Source of the DNA: Methylococcus sp. Mc7
GTDB lineage: Bacteria; Pseudomonadota; Gammaproteobacteria; Methylococcales; Methylococcaceae
Direction: 5' to 3'
DNA length: 64,000 nucleotides
NCBI RefSeq assembly: GCF_019285515.1
Contig: NZ_CP079095.1
Location: 3,318,501-3,382,500 of the forward strand
A program made the position numbers and the translations under genes. Shown piece after piece: positions 24,500 through 32,328 of this stretch. Below the pieces are notes generated by a model. That model made no database searches, was not told the origin of the DNA, and saw only the letters and a list, made by a program, of their open reading frames with translations. Within the stretch, counting starts at the first letter, position 1. The number at the start of each line of letters is the position of its first letter.

Positions 24500-26221
24500 T
24501 TACTCAGCGTTACTCCCAGTCAGCCGGGCATAAGCCGGGGTCCACATCCGTTCGTCCACCAGACGTTCCAGATCGGCATCGCTGGAGGGCGCTGCGACGC
24601 CGGCGGCGATGGCCTCCTTGGCGACGGCCAGCGCGATCCGGCGCGACACACTGCGGATGGCTGTCAGGGGTGGAAGCAGTGGCGCATCCGGGTCGGCTGC
24701 CGCGGGGGAGGCGTCGGCCAGCGCCTGGGCCGCGGCCATGAACATGCCGGGGGTGACCCGGCGGGCGCCGGCGGCCAGGATGCCGAGCCCGAGTCCCGGA
24801 AAAACATAGCTGTTGTTGCATTGGGGGATGGGGAAACTGCGTCCTCCCCAGGCAACGTCGGCGAAAGGGCTGCCGGTGGCGACCAGCGCCCGGCCTTCGG
24901 TCCAGGCCAGGATCCGTGCCGGCAGCGCTTCGCAGCGGGAGGTGGGGTTCGACAGCGGCAGGATGATGGGGCGGAGCACCTGGCCGGCCATCGTTTTGAC
25001 GATCGTTTCGGTGAAGGCGCCGGCCACGCCGGACACGCCGATCAAGATGGTGGGTTTCGCGTTGCTCACCACCTCGGCCAGGCCGATGCAGTCAGGCCGG
25101 TCCAGCCGCCAGCCGGCGAGTGCGGAAGACGGCTGCACGAAGGCCCGCTGGAACGGCGGCAGGCCGGAAAGCCCTTCGCGCAGCAGGCCGGGCCGGTCGA
25201 CCAGGAAGAAGCGTGAGCGCGCCTCGGTTTCGGACAACCCCTCCCGGACCATGGCCGCGCACAACTGCTCGCTGATGCCGCAGCCGGCGGAACCCGCGCC
25301 GAACACTACGATCACCTGATCCCGCAGCCGAGCTCCCGTGGCCTTGACCGCCGCCAGCACGGTGCCGGTGGCGACCGCCGCCGTGCCCTGGATGTCGTCG
25401 TTGAAGGTGCACAGCCGGTCGCGGTAGCGCTCCAGCAGCGGACCCGCATTGGCCTGGGCGAAGTCTTCCCATTGCAGCAGTACGTTCGGGTAGTGCCGCG
25501 TCACCGCCTGCACGAAGCGCTCGACGAAGGCGTCGTATTCGGTGCCGCGCACCCGCGGGTGGCGCCAGCCCATGTACAGCGGGTCGTTCAGCAGGTCCGG
25601 GTTGTCGGTGCCGACGTCCAGCAGCACCGGCAGGGTGCGGGCGGGGTGGATGCCGCCGCAGAGGGTATACAGCGCCAGCTTGCCGATCGGGATGCCCATG
25701 CCGCCCGCGCCCTGGTCGCCCAGGCCGAGGATGCGCTCGCCGTCCGTCACCACGATCACGTCCACGTCGCGCTGCGGGGTGTTGGCCAGCAGTTCGTCTA
25801 TGCGCTCGCGCTCGGGGTAGGCGATGAACAGTCCACGCGGATGCCGGTAGATGTGGCTGAACCGCTGGCAGGCTTCGCCCACCGTCGGCGTGTAGACGAC
25901 GGGCATCGTCTCGCCGATGTAGTCCTGCATCAGCCGGTAGAACAGCACCTCGTTCTCGTCCTGCAGAGCGCGCAGATAGATGTGGCGCTCCAGCTCGGTC
26001 GGTTTGCTGCGGAACGCCTCGTAGGCCCGTTCGACCTGGGTGTCGAGAGTGTCGACATGCGGCGGCAACAGGCCGAGCAGGCCCAGTTCGCGGCGTTCCT
26101 GTTCGGGGAAGGCCGTACCCTTGTTGAACAACGGGTAATTCAACAGCAGGGGGCCCCTCAGCGGGACCCTCCAGATTTCCTCGCCGGTCTGCGGATCGCG
26201 GGTGATTTTGAAGTCGATCAT
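24500..26221 (-). CDS. maeA: Malic enzyme, NAD-type (MaeA/SfcA family)
   Basis: 573 residues, the length of the long single-domain malic enzymes. Visible are P-V-V-Y-T-P-T-V-G-E-A (substrate Tyr), the R-G-L-F-I-A-Y segment, L-G-L-G-D-Q-G-A-G-G-M-G-I-P-I-G-K (catalytic Lys region), F-N-D-D-I-Q-G-T-A-A (metal Asp) and the dinucleotide fold V-V-F-G-A-G-S-A-G. It oxidatively decarboxylates malate to pyruvate, which would feed the acetolactate pathway encoded just downstream, though about 375 bp of repeats separate them. ATG 26221 has an AAGGA site; a longer frame enters the DUF2721 gene. Confidence 0.93.
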   Translation of the reverse strand: MIDFKITRDPQTGEEIWRVPLRGPLLLNYPLFNKGTAFPEQERRELGLLGLLPPHVDTLDTQVERAYEAFRSKPTELERHIYLRALQDENEVLFYRLMQDYIGETMPVVYTPTVGEACQRFSHIYRHPRGLFIAYPERERIDELLANTPQRDVDVIVVTDGERILGLGDQGAGGMGIPIGKLALYTLCGGIHPARTLPVLLDVGTDNPDLLNDPLYMGWRHPRVRGTEYDAFVERFVQAVTRHYPNVLLQWEDFAQANAGPLLERYRDRLCTFNDDIQGTAAVATGTVLAAVKATGARLRDQVIVVFGAGSAGCGISEQLCAAMVREGLSETEARSRFFLVDRPGLLREGLSGLPPFQRAFVQPSSALAGWRLDRPDCIGLAEVVSNAKPTILIGVSGVAGAFTETIVKTMAGQVLRPIILPLSNPTSRCEALPARILAWTEGRALVATGSPFADVAWGGRSFPIPQCNNSYVFPGLGLGILAAGARRVTPGMFMAAAQALADASPAAADPDAPLLPPLTAIRSVSRRIALAVAKEAIAAGVAAPSSDADLERLVDERMWTPAYARLTGSNAE

Positions 26222-26231
26222 CGAAGCGTCC

Positions 26232-26672
26232 TTAACGTGGGCCAATCCGGAGGCTCGCGATTCCGAGATAGATTTCCACAAGGAAGACGAGCAGCGCCAC
26301 CATCAGCGCCGCCATGGCCGCGATGAACAGCAGCGCGATCGCCGCGCCCAGTTGCGCATCGGAAATGCCGCCGACGAACAGGATGCCGACGACGGTGCAG
26401 ATCAGCAGCGCACTGATCGTGCAAAGCGTGAGCGCGGCGCCGATCAGCCGGGCGCGCCGCCACAGAATCCTGAGTTCCACATGGGCGTACGGGCGCATCT
26501 TCTGGTCGAGATTTTCCAGGTTGTCCTCGAGTTGGCGCGCCCGGTCGATGCAGCGGGAGAGGCGGATCGTCATCACCGACAGCACGGCGCCGATGCTGGT
26601 CAGCAGGAACACCGGCGCGACGGCGAGCTGGATGACGTGGGCGACGTCCTCGATGTTGATCAGGAACCGCAT
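26232..26672 (-). CDS. DUF2721 family membrane protein
   Basis: 146 residues with three hydrophobic segments: near the N-terminus (V-I-Q-L-A-V-A-P-V-F-L-L-T-S-I-G-A), at about 78-100, and at about 108-135. The cytoplasmic loop after TM1 has the family pattern V-M-T-I-R-L-S-R-C-I-D-R-A-R-x-L. Function unknown. It is 10 bp upstream of the malic enzyme start on the same strand and probably co-transcribed with it. Confidence 0.85.
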   Translation of the reverse strand: MRFLINIEDVAHVIQLAVAPVFLLTSIGAVLSVMTIRLSRCIDRARQLEDNLENLDQKMRPYAHVELRILWRRARLIGAALTLCTISALLICTVVGILFVGGISDAQLGAAIALLFIAAMAALMVALLVFLVEIYLGIASLRIGPR

Positions 26673-26682
26673 CGGCTATCCC

Positions 26683-27753
26683 CTAGTCCCGGTATTCGAG
26701 TCCGAGCCCGGGCCGTTCTGTGACCCGGAGCCGGCCGTCCTTGAGGATGAAGCCGCCTTCGGCGACGTCGCGGGCCAGGTCGAAGCTGCCGTCCAGGTCC
26801 AGGTAGCGGGTGGCCGGGCAGGCGAGGGCGGCGTGCAGGGCGGCGGCGATGCTGATGCGGCTCTCGTCCATGCAGCCCCACATCAGCGCGATGCCCGCCG
26901 TTTCGGCGATCACGGCGATGCGCAGCGCCGGGGCCAGCCCTCCGCACTTCATGAGCTTGATGTTGAAGATGCCGCAGGCGGCGGGCGGTGCGGCCAGGGC
27001 GAAGGCGTCGGCGGGGCTCAGCAGGGATTCGTCGGCGGCGACCCGGCGGCGCACCGCTTCCGGCAACGCCCGCAACCAGTCGGTCCGCTCCGCCGGGAAC
27101 GGCTGTTCGACGAATTCGACGCCGAGTTCCTGCCCCAGCCGGTCCAGACGGAGCAGGCCGTCGAGATCGTAGCTCTGGTTGGGGTCGACCCGCACGATGG
27201 CCCGCCCGGTCAGCGTTTCGTGCAGCCGCCGCAGGCGTTCGAAGTCTTCCTCCTCGTCGCCGCAAAGCTTGACCTTGAGCATCCGGAAGCCGAGGCCGAG
27301 GTATTCGCGCGCCTCGGCCAGCGTTTCCTCGACCGGCTTGATGCCGATCGTGACCGAGGTCGGCAGACTGTCGTGGGTGCGCCCCAGGACTTCGACCAGG
27401 GGCAGGCCGAGCCCCTGGGCCAACAGATCGTGCAGCGCCATGTCCAGGGCGGCGCGGGCGGCCGGCGCGGCGGGCAGGCGTTCGCCCAGCTCCCGGCAGA
27501 GCCTGGGCAGAGTCCGGATGTCCCGGCCGATCAGCCAGCCGAGTCGGTCCACGCTCAAGGCGGCGCGGCAGGCTTCCAGGGTTTCGCCGGTGATGTGGTG
27601 TTCGGGGGAGGCGGCGCCCAATCCGAGCAAGCCGTCCGCGGTGTGGATTTCGACGATGAGATTGTCGACTTCGTCGACCGAGCGGAAGGCGATGCGGTAG
27701 GGACGCGTCAGTGGAAAATGTTCGGTCCGCACCCGGATGTCGGCGATCTTCAT
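26683..27753 (-). CDS. Enolase-superfamily epimerase (dipeptide epimerase / DgcA-like)
   Basis: 356 residues, muconate-lactonizing subgroup of the enolase superfamily. The first Lys lies in K-V-K-L, metal ligands in R-V-D-P-N-Q-S-Y, E-Q-P-F and A-A-D-E-S, the second Lys in F-N-I-K-L-M-K-C-G-G, and the closing W-G-C-M-D-E-S region is typical of L-Ala-D/L-Glu epimerases. Its partner gene, overlapping by 4 bp, is a DUF1611 protein. The same pair is known as DgcA (N-acetyl-D-glutamate racemase) and DgcN in D-glutamate catabolism. Either dipeptide epimerization or N-acetyl-D-glutamate racemization is possible; the neighbour favours the latter. Confidence 0.85.
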   Translation of the reverse strand: MKIADIRVRTEHFPLTRPYRIAFRSVDEVDNLIVEIHTADGLLGLGAASPEHHITGETLEACRAALSVDRLGWLIGRDIRTLPRLCRELGERLPAAPAARAALDMALHDLLAQGLGLPLVEVLGRTHDSLPTSVTIGIKPVEETLAEAREYLGLGFRMLKVKLCGDEEEDFERLRRLHETLTGRAIVRVDPNQSYDLDGLLRLDRLGQELGVEFVEQPFPAERTDWLRALPEAVRRRVAADESLLSPADAFALAAPPAACGIFNIKLMKCGGLAPALRIAVIAETAGIALMWGCMDESRISIAAALHAALACPATRYLDLDGSFDLARDVAEGGFILKDGRLRVTERPGLGLEYRD

Positions 27754-28823
27754 GCGACTTCCTTCCGGTCCAACAACGCCCTCAGCGGCGGCAGCAGCTC
27801 GGTTACACCATCTTCCAGCGGGCAGGCGACCGGGATGTCCAGGGTCCGGGCCAGTCTGCGCTGCGCTTCCCGCAATGCTTCCAGGCTGGAATCCCGTCCG
27901 TTCAGGCTGACGCCCAGCACCGGCACACCGTAGTGTTCGATCAGCCGGATTTCGTCTTCCACGGGAGGAATCCGGAAACGGGGGCCCTCGAAGCCGTCGT
28001 AGCAGCGCCGGCCGGGCGCGTGCTGCAGGATGACGCCCGCCGCGGCTCCGGACAGCAGCAGCTCCGCCCCGCAAGGCCCGCTCGGGTTGCGCAGGGCGGA
28101 CTGTCCTTCCAGGAGGATGAGATCGGGCCTGGCTTCGCGGTAGCAGCTCAGGATGGCGTGCTCCAGCTCGCCGCTGACGAAATCGTTGGGGATGGCGTCC
28201 AGGATGAGCCCGTGCCGACCGCCCTGCATCCAGCCGGTCTGGCCGGTGTAGATCATCTCGGCCCGGACGCCGTCCGCGTTCAGAGCCTGGATCAGCAGGC
28301 GCGCGGTGGTGCGCTTCCCCAGGGCGCAATCGGTGCCGAGCACCGCGATCCGCGGTGCGACGACGCCATGGATCTGGCCGGTCCAGAAGCGCAGTTCGGC
28401 GACCGGTTTGGGCCTGCGCAGGTCGAGGATTCTGGCGCCGTGGCGGGCCGTTTCCGCCGCGATTTCCGGATCGTCGCCGGCGAGGTCGTGCAGGCCGTTG
28501 ACCAGCGACAGGCCGGCTGCCGCGGCTTCGAGCAAGGCTGCGCGCAGGGTTTCGGTGAAGCGACCGCCGTGGGTCGCCATGCCGACGATGGCGACAGCGG
28601 GGCGTCTTCGCCCCCGAGCCAGCGCGGCTTCGATCGAGGCGAACACAGGGATGTTCCGCGGCCGTCCGTCGAGCAGGGTGCCGGCGTCGTGGCCGGCGCA
28701 GTCCGGATCGATCACGGCGACGATGTCGAAGCGGTCTGTGCCGCGGACCAGGCCATGGGCCACTTTGCCGTGGACGTCCCCGAAACAGCCGTGTGCCAAT
28801 ATGAGGGCGGGCGACCTCTCCAA
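27750..28823 (-). CDS. DUF1611 protein, DgcN-like
   Basis: 357 residues from a TTG start at 28823, which has a strong GGAGGAG site 6 nt upstream and yields the family's normal opening (P-A-L-I-L-A-H-G-C-F-G-D-V-H-G-K). An ATG at 28877 is possible but lacks a site. A P-loop is present (V-L-G-T-D-C-A-L-G-K-R-T-T), together with Y-T-G-Q-T-G-W-M and L-E-G-Q-S-A-L-R-N-P. DUF1611 members include DgcN, a D-glutamate N-acetyltransferase; older annotations name the family only by its NTPase-like fold. It probably acts before the epimerase it overlaps. Confidence 0.82.
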   Translation of the reverse strand: MERSPALILAHGCFGDVHGKVAHGLVRGTDRFDIVAVIDPDCAGHDAGTLLDGRPRNIPVFASIEAALARGRRRPAVAIVGMATHGGRFTETLRAALLEAAAAGLSLVNGLHDLAGDDPEIAAETARHGARILDLRRPKPVAELRFWTGQIHGVVAPRIAVLGTDCALGKRTTARLLIQALNADGVRAEMIYTGQTGWMQGGRHGLILDAIPNDFVSGELEHAILSCYREARPDLILLEGQSALRNPSGPCGAELLLSGAAAGVILQHAPGRRCYDGFEGPRFRIPPVEDEIRLIEHYGVPVLGVSLNGRDSSLEALREAQRRLARTLDIPVACPLEDGVTELLPPLRALLDRKEVA

Positions 28824-28923
28824 ACTCGAACTCCTCCAATGAGCATGACGAAAGATACCCATCATATACCGGGACATGGCACGAATCGGTGAAATCTTGC
28901 CCCAGGACCGGCTCCGGAATGCT

Positions 28924-28939
28924 TGTCATGAATCCTACA
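28924..28939. promoter_or_regulatory. Candidate NifA upstream activator site
   Basis: TGT at 28924-28926 and ACA at 28937-28939 are separated by exactly 10 nt, the NifA-binding consensus TGT-N10-ACA. It lies about 95 bp upstream of the -24 element at 29034, the usual distance for DNA looping by NifA. Confidence 0.7.
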
Positions 28940-29033
28940 AATTCCGCCTAATACAGAAGGGATGTGCGCTGCCGGCACCAAGGCGTTGGGCGCAATGTAT
29001 TGAATTCACTGAGGATGTCTTGCTTCCCGATGA

Positions 29034-29050
29034 TGGCATATCGGTTGCTT
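29034..29050 (+). promoter_or_regulatory. Sigma-54 promoter of the cysE-clpX-draT operon
   Basis: TGGCATATCGGTTGCTT matches the -24/-12 consensus: TGGCA at -24, TTGCT at -12, and 10 nt between GG and GC. With the NifA site upstream and draT downstream this is a convincing nitrogen-fixation promoter. Predicted start near 29060. Confidence 0.8.
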
Positions 29051-29086
29051 GATGTTTCTTCGAGAGTTTTCCATGCGTCCCTATGT

Positions 29087-29094
29087 AAGGAGGT
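29087..29094 (+). promoter_or_regulatory. Perfect ribosome-binding site of the 55-aa peptide gene
   Basis: AAGGAGGT stands 5 nt before ATG 29100. It is the strongest Shine-Dalgarno I noticed in the window and fixes the start of the small gene. Confidence 0.8.
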
Positions 29095-29099
29095 GTTCC

Positions 29100-29267
29100 A
29101 TGATCGGCTACGGATTCATCGACCAGGACTATTGCAAATCGGTCATCCCCAGCGTCCCCGCGAAGGAGCAGGAGACAGCGGCGAAAGACCAGGAGGAATA
29201 CCCCTTTTACATCATCCCGGCGCCGCCGGTTCCGGGGCGGACCTCGTGGAGCGTGGTTCCGTGGTAG
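29100..29267 (+). CDS. 55-aa peptide leading the nif-type operon
   Basis: A small protein ([15 protein letters not shown]...) with a central acidic/Lys segment and a Pro-rich aromatic tail ([14 protein letters not shown]). No signal peptide, TM segment or known domain. Its perfect SD, the sigma-54 promoter 50 bp upstream, and the way its stop (TAG at 29265) overlaps the presumed cysE start all argue it is translated and couples translation into cysE. Function unknown: it could be a nif-specific small protein or a leader peptide. Confidence 0.6.
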   Translation: MIGYGFIDQDYCKSVIPSVPAKEQETAAKDQEEYPFYIIPAPPVPGRTSWSVVPW

Positions 29268-30007
29268 GAGGCGAAGCCGCCAACCCGTCCCTCGCGGAGC
29301 TTCTGCGCGAGGACGTCGGCTGCGTGTTCGAGCGCGATCCCGCGGCCCGCAGCCGGCTGGAAGTCATGCTGACCTATCCCGGCGTCCACGCCGTGCTGCT
29401 GCACCGGCTCGCCCACCGCCTGTGGCGCGCCGGACATCGGCTGAACGCACGGCTGTTGTCGGCGTTCGCCCGCTGGCTGACCAACGTCGACATCCATCCC
29501 GGCGCGACCATCGGCCGGCGCTTCTTCATCGACCACGGCGCCGGCGTGGTGATCGGCGAGACCGCCGAGATCGGCGACGACGTGACCCTCTATCACGGCG
29601 TCACCCTCGGCGGCACCTCGTGGAACAAGGTCAAGCGCCATCCCACCCTGGGCAACGGGGTGCTGATCGGTGCGGGCGCCAAGATTCTGGGGCCCATCGT
29701 TCTGGGCGATCAGGTCCGCGTCGGCGCGAATTCGGTCGTCATCAAGGACGTGCCGGCCTACTGCACGGTGGTCGGCATTCCCGGCAAGATCGTGCAGCCC
29801 AAGAGTTCGTGCAAGGCCGACCCGCATGGCATCGACCTGGACCATCATCTGATCCCCGACCCGGTCGGCAAGGCGGTGCAATGCCTGCTGGACCGGATCG
29901 AGACCCTGGAAGACGAACTGGTGAAACGGCGTGTCGAAGCGGCCCACGAATGCAGGCAGTGCGAAGGCGAGGCGGTGTGCAGGGAACCCGCGGAAGCCGA
30001 ATCTTGA
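29246..30007 (+). CDS. cysE: Serine O-acetyltransferase, nitrogen-fixation type
   Basis: About 253 residues of the short, SATase (EpsC-like) form: [15 protein letters not shown] near the start, then the left-handed beta-helix hexapeptides ([30 protein letters not shown]) with catalytic D-H and H residues. It makes O-acetylserine for cysteine. CysE paralogues in nif clusters supply the extra cysteine needed for Fe-S cofactors. The C-terminal tail has an unusual cysteine cluster ([12 protein letters not shown]). Start uncertain: GTG 29246 or GTG 29261, both overlapping the peptide gene. Confidence 0.85.
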   Translation: MERGSVVGGEAANPSLAELLREDVGCVFERDPAARSRLEVMLTYPGVHAVLLHRLAHRLWRAGHRLNARLLSAFARWLTNVDIHPGATIGRRFFIDHGAGVVIGETAEIGDDVTLYHGVTLGGTSWNKVKRHPTLGNGVLIGAGAKILGPIVLGDQVRVGANSVVIKDVPAYCTVVGIPGKIVQPKSSCKADPHGIDLDHHLIPDPVGKAVQCLLDRIETLEDELVKRRVEAAHECRQCEGEAVCREPAEAES

Positions 30008-30034
30008 ATCAGGAATATTTTTGAGGAGGACGGC

Positions 30035-31342
30035 ATGAGCAGCGACACGCCGGCAAAGACCCAGCACTGTTCCTTTTGCGGCATCGAACAAGGCAGGGAC
30101 ACCCCGCTCATCGCGGGCATCGAGGGCCAGATCTGCGAAGCCTGCGTACGGCTGGCCGAACAGGTCGTGACCAACTGGGGCCGCAAGCGCTCGATGGCGG
30201 AGCTGCACGGCAACGTCCCCAAGCCGGAGGACATCAAGCGCCATCTCGACCAGTACGTGATCGGCCAGGAGCTGTCCAAGGAAATCCTCTCCGTCGCCGT
30301 CTACAACCACTACAAGCGCCTCCGCCACGAGAGCCGCGAGATTCTCGGGCTGGCCGGGGACGACGCCGAGGTCCAGGTCGGCAAGTCCAACATCCTGATG
30401 ATCGGGCCGACCGGCACCGGCAAGACCCTGCTGGCCAGCACCTTGGCGCGCATCGTCGGCGTGCCCTTCGTGGTGGCCGATGCGACCACGCTCACCCAGG
30501 CCGGTTATGTCGGCGACGACGTCGAGAACATCCTGGTCCGCCTGCTGGAGGCCGCCGACGGGACCGTCGAACGGGCCGAGTGGGGCATCGTGTACATCGA
30601 CGAAGTCGACAAGCTGGCGAAGAGCCCGGAAATGGCGATCAACACCCGTGACATTTCCGGCGAAGGCGTGCAACAGGCGCTGCTCCGCTTCGTCGAGGGC
30701 AGCCAGGTGAAAGTGGCGGCCCGCGGCCGGCGGCGCGAAGGCAGCGGAGGCGGGGAAGAGGTCACGATCGACACCCGCAACATCCTGTTCATCGCGGGCG
30801 GCGCGTTTCCGGGGTTGGAAAAGCACGTGGAGAAGCGCATCGGCCCGCCGCGCGGCGAGATCGGTTTCCACGCGCCCATGCAGGACGCCAGAAGGCCACC
30901 CCTGGAGGAATTGCTGGCGGAAATCCAGCCCGAAGACCTGCGGCGTTTCGGCCTGATCCCCGAGTTCATCGGCCGTTTCCCCGTCATCGCTCCCCTGGAG
31001 CCGCTGGACGAAGCGGCCTTCGTCCGCATTCTCACCGAACCCCGCGACGCTTTGGTACGGCAGTACCAGAAGCTGTTCGCCTACGAAGGCGTCGAGCTGG
31101 TGTTCACCGAGACCGCGATCCGCCGCATCGCCGCGCGCACCATCGAGCGCGACACCGGCGCGCGCGGCCTGCGCAGCATCATCGAGCACATCCTCCGACG
31201 GCCGATGTTCGAGATTCCCTCGCAGCCCGACGTACGCCAGTGCGTCGTCGACGCCGACACAGTGGATGGGAAGGGTCCCGTTACGCTGGTCAGGGCAAAT
31301 GAGGAGCCGGGGGAAGCGCGGTTGGCGGCAGGCGAAGTCTGA
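30035..31342 (+). CDS. clpX: ClpX-family unfoldase, nif-associated paralogue
   Basis: 435 residues. The N-terminal zinc-binding domain (C-S-F-C-G near 13, C-E-A-C near 43), the AAA+ core with Walker A G-P-T-G-T-G-K-T, Walker B I-V-Y-I-D-E-V-D-K, sensor-1 and the R-F-G-L-I-P-E-F-I-G-R-F-P region are all intact. ClpX unfolds substrates for ClpP. No clpP or lon neighbours are present, so this is not the housekeeping clpP-clpX-lon locus. Its position between cysE and draT mirrors the clpX2 gene known from the nif region of Azotobacter. SD GAGGAGG precedes ATG 30035. Confidence 0.92.
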   Translation: MSSDTPAKTQHCSFCGIEQGRDTPLIAGIEGQICEACVRLAEQVVTNWGRKRSMAELHGNVPKPEDIKRHLDQYVIGQELSKEILSVAVYNHYKRLRHESREILGLAGDDAEVQVGKSNILMIGPTGTGKTLLASTLARIVGVPFVVADATTLTQAGYVGDDVENILVRLLEAADGTVERAEWGIVYIDEVDKLAKSPEMAINTRDISGEGVQQALLRFVEGSQVKVAARGRRREGSGGGEEVTIDTRNILFIAGGAFPGLEKHVEKRIGPPRGEIGFHAPMQDARRPPLEELLAEIQPEDLRRFGLIPEFIGRFPVIAPLEPLDEAAFVRILTEPRDALVRQYQKLFAYEGVELVFTETAIRRIAARTIERDTGARGLRSIIEHILRRPMFEIPSQPDVRQCVVDADTVDGKGPVTLVRANEEPGEARLAAGEV

Positions 31343-31400
31343 TCCTTTTGCGGCGCCAGGGGGCGTTCGGACGCCCATTCCGGTGATACCCTAAGGCGCC

Positions 31401-32249
31401 ATGGCCGGCCCGCTTTCCGCATCCGAAGAAAGTCATCTTTCCCGTAACGTTGCCCTCGCGGGGCACAGCACCAATCTCGTCGGCATTCCCACGGGACTGC
31501 TCGCAAGTCCGGATTTCAACCAGCATCCCCTGCCATTGCGCATCCATGGTACGCGCGAGGCCAACAGCGGCCTGTTCGCCAGGCTGGGCGACTGCGGGAG
31601 CCTTGCGGAAGCGGGGGACGTATTCCAGGACTACATGAGCGTGGTGTTCGGTTTCGAGGAGGAGCAGCGCCTCGGCGAAGACCGGCAGGGGCGGCGGCGA
31701 TTCCGGGGCAGTTATCTGCGCCTGCTGCAGGACTGGGGCTTCAATTCCAACAATCCGCAAGGGGCGGTGCTGAAGGGCTGGGTCGAGAGCCGCTTCGGCT
31801 TGTTCCCCACTTTCCACAAACAGCCGCTGACCGGTTTCGCCACCCCGGCCTGGATGAGCTATGTCGAAGAGAAAATGGCGAGCCGCTTCCACAACAACTG
31901 CATCTATCTGCAGCTCGACCTGCTTTTCGAGTTTTGCCAATGGGCGATCGCAAAGTTCAAGGCGCCGGCGCGCCGCCACATCAGGCTCTATCGCGGAGTC
32001 GACAGCGTCGGCGAATTCTGCACCCTCGGTGCCGGCAACGGACGGGAAGTCCTGTTGTGCCTCAACAACATCGTCTCTTTCTCCAGTGACCGGACGCATG
32101 CGGGGCAGTTCGGCGCCTATATCCTCGAAACCGAGGTGCCGGTCGTGAAACTCCTGTTCTTCAACGACCTGCTGCCGCGCCATCCCTTGCGCGGAGAAGC
32201 CGAGTATCTGGTGATAGGCGGGAATTACCGAGTTAGGCTTACGGTATGA
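31401..32249 (+). CDS. draT: NAD+-dinitrogen-reductase ADP-D-ribosyltransferase (DraT)
   Basis: 282 residues matching DraT along its length: N-L-V-G-I-P-T-G-L-L-A-S-P-D-F-N-Q-H-P at about 25, A-V-L-K-G-W-V-E-S-R-F-G-L, the NAD-binding R-L-Y-R-G-V-D, L-N-N-I-V-S-F-S-S-D-R and the closing E-Y-L-V-I-G-G-N-Y-R-V-R-L. DraT ADP-ribosylates nitrogenase iron protein (NifH) to switch it off under ammonium or energy limitation. It follows clpX by 58 bp. The reversing enzyme draG is not in the window. Confidence 0.93.
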   Translation: MAGPLSASEESHLSRNVALAGHSTNLVGIPTGLLASPDFNQHPLPLRIHGTREANSGLFARLGDCGSLAEAGDVFQDYMSVVFGFEEEQRLGEDRQGRRRFRGSYLRLLQDWGFNSNNPQGAVLKGWVESRFGLFPTFHKQPLTGFATPAWMSYVEEKMASRFHNNCIYLQLDLLFEFCQWAIAKFKAPARRHIRLYRGVDSVGEFCTLGAGNGREVLLCLNNIVSFSSDRTHAGQFGAYILETEVPVVKLLFFNDLLPRHPLRGEAEYLVIGGNYRVRLTV

Positions 32250-32328
32250 CGCAGATAAGCCGGTGCATTTGGATAAAGGCTGGCTTATGATAGGAAAAAA
32301 CCTCACGATGCCGGGAGCGGCCCCTTCC

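Noticed and set aside
28873-28898. A TGGCACG..TTGC pair that looks like a second sigma-54 promoter
   Set aside because: The spacing between GG and GC is too long; the element at 29034-29050 has the exact 10-nt spacing.
27754-28929. A 748-codon frame suggesting a fusion of the DUF1611 and epimerase proteins
   Set aside because: The upstream part is the wrong frame of the DUF1611 gene (Arg/Pro-rich, no domain); the true proteins are separate and overlap by 4 bp.
29207-31378. Minus-strand frame of 723 codons across cysE and clpX
   Set aside because: It is antisense to two clearly recognised genes; the GC-rich third positions of those genes keep it open.
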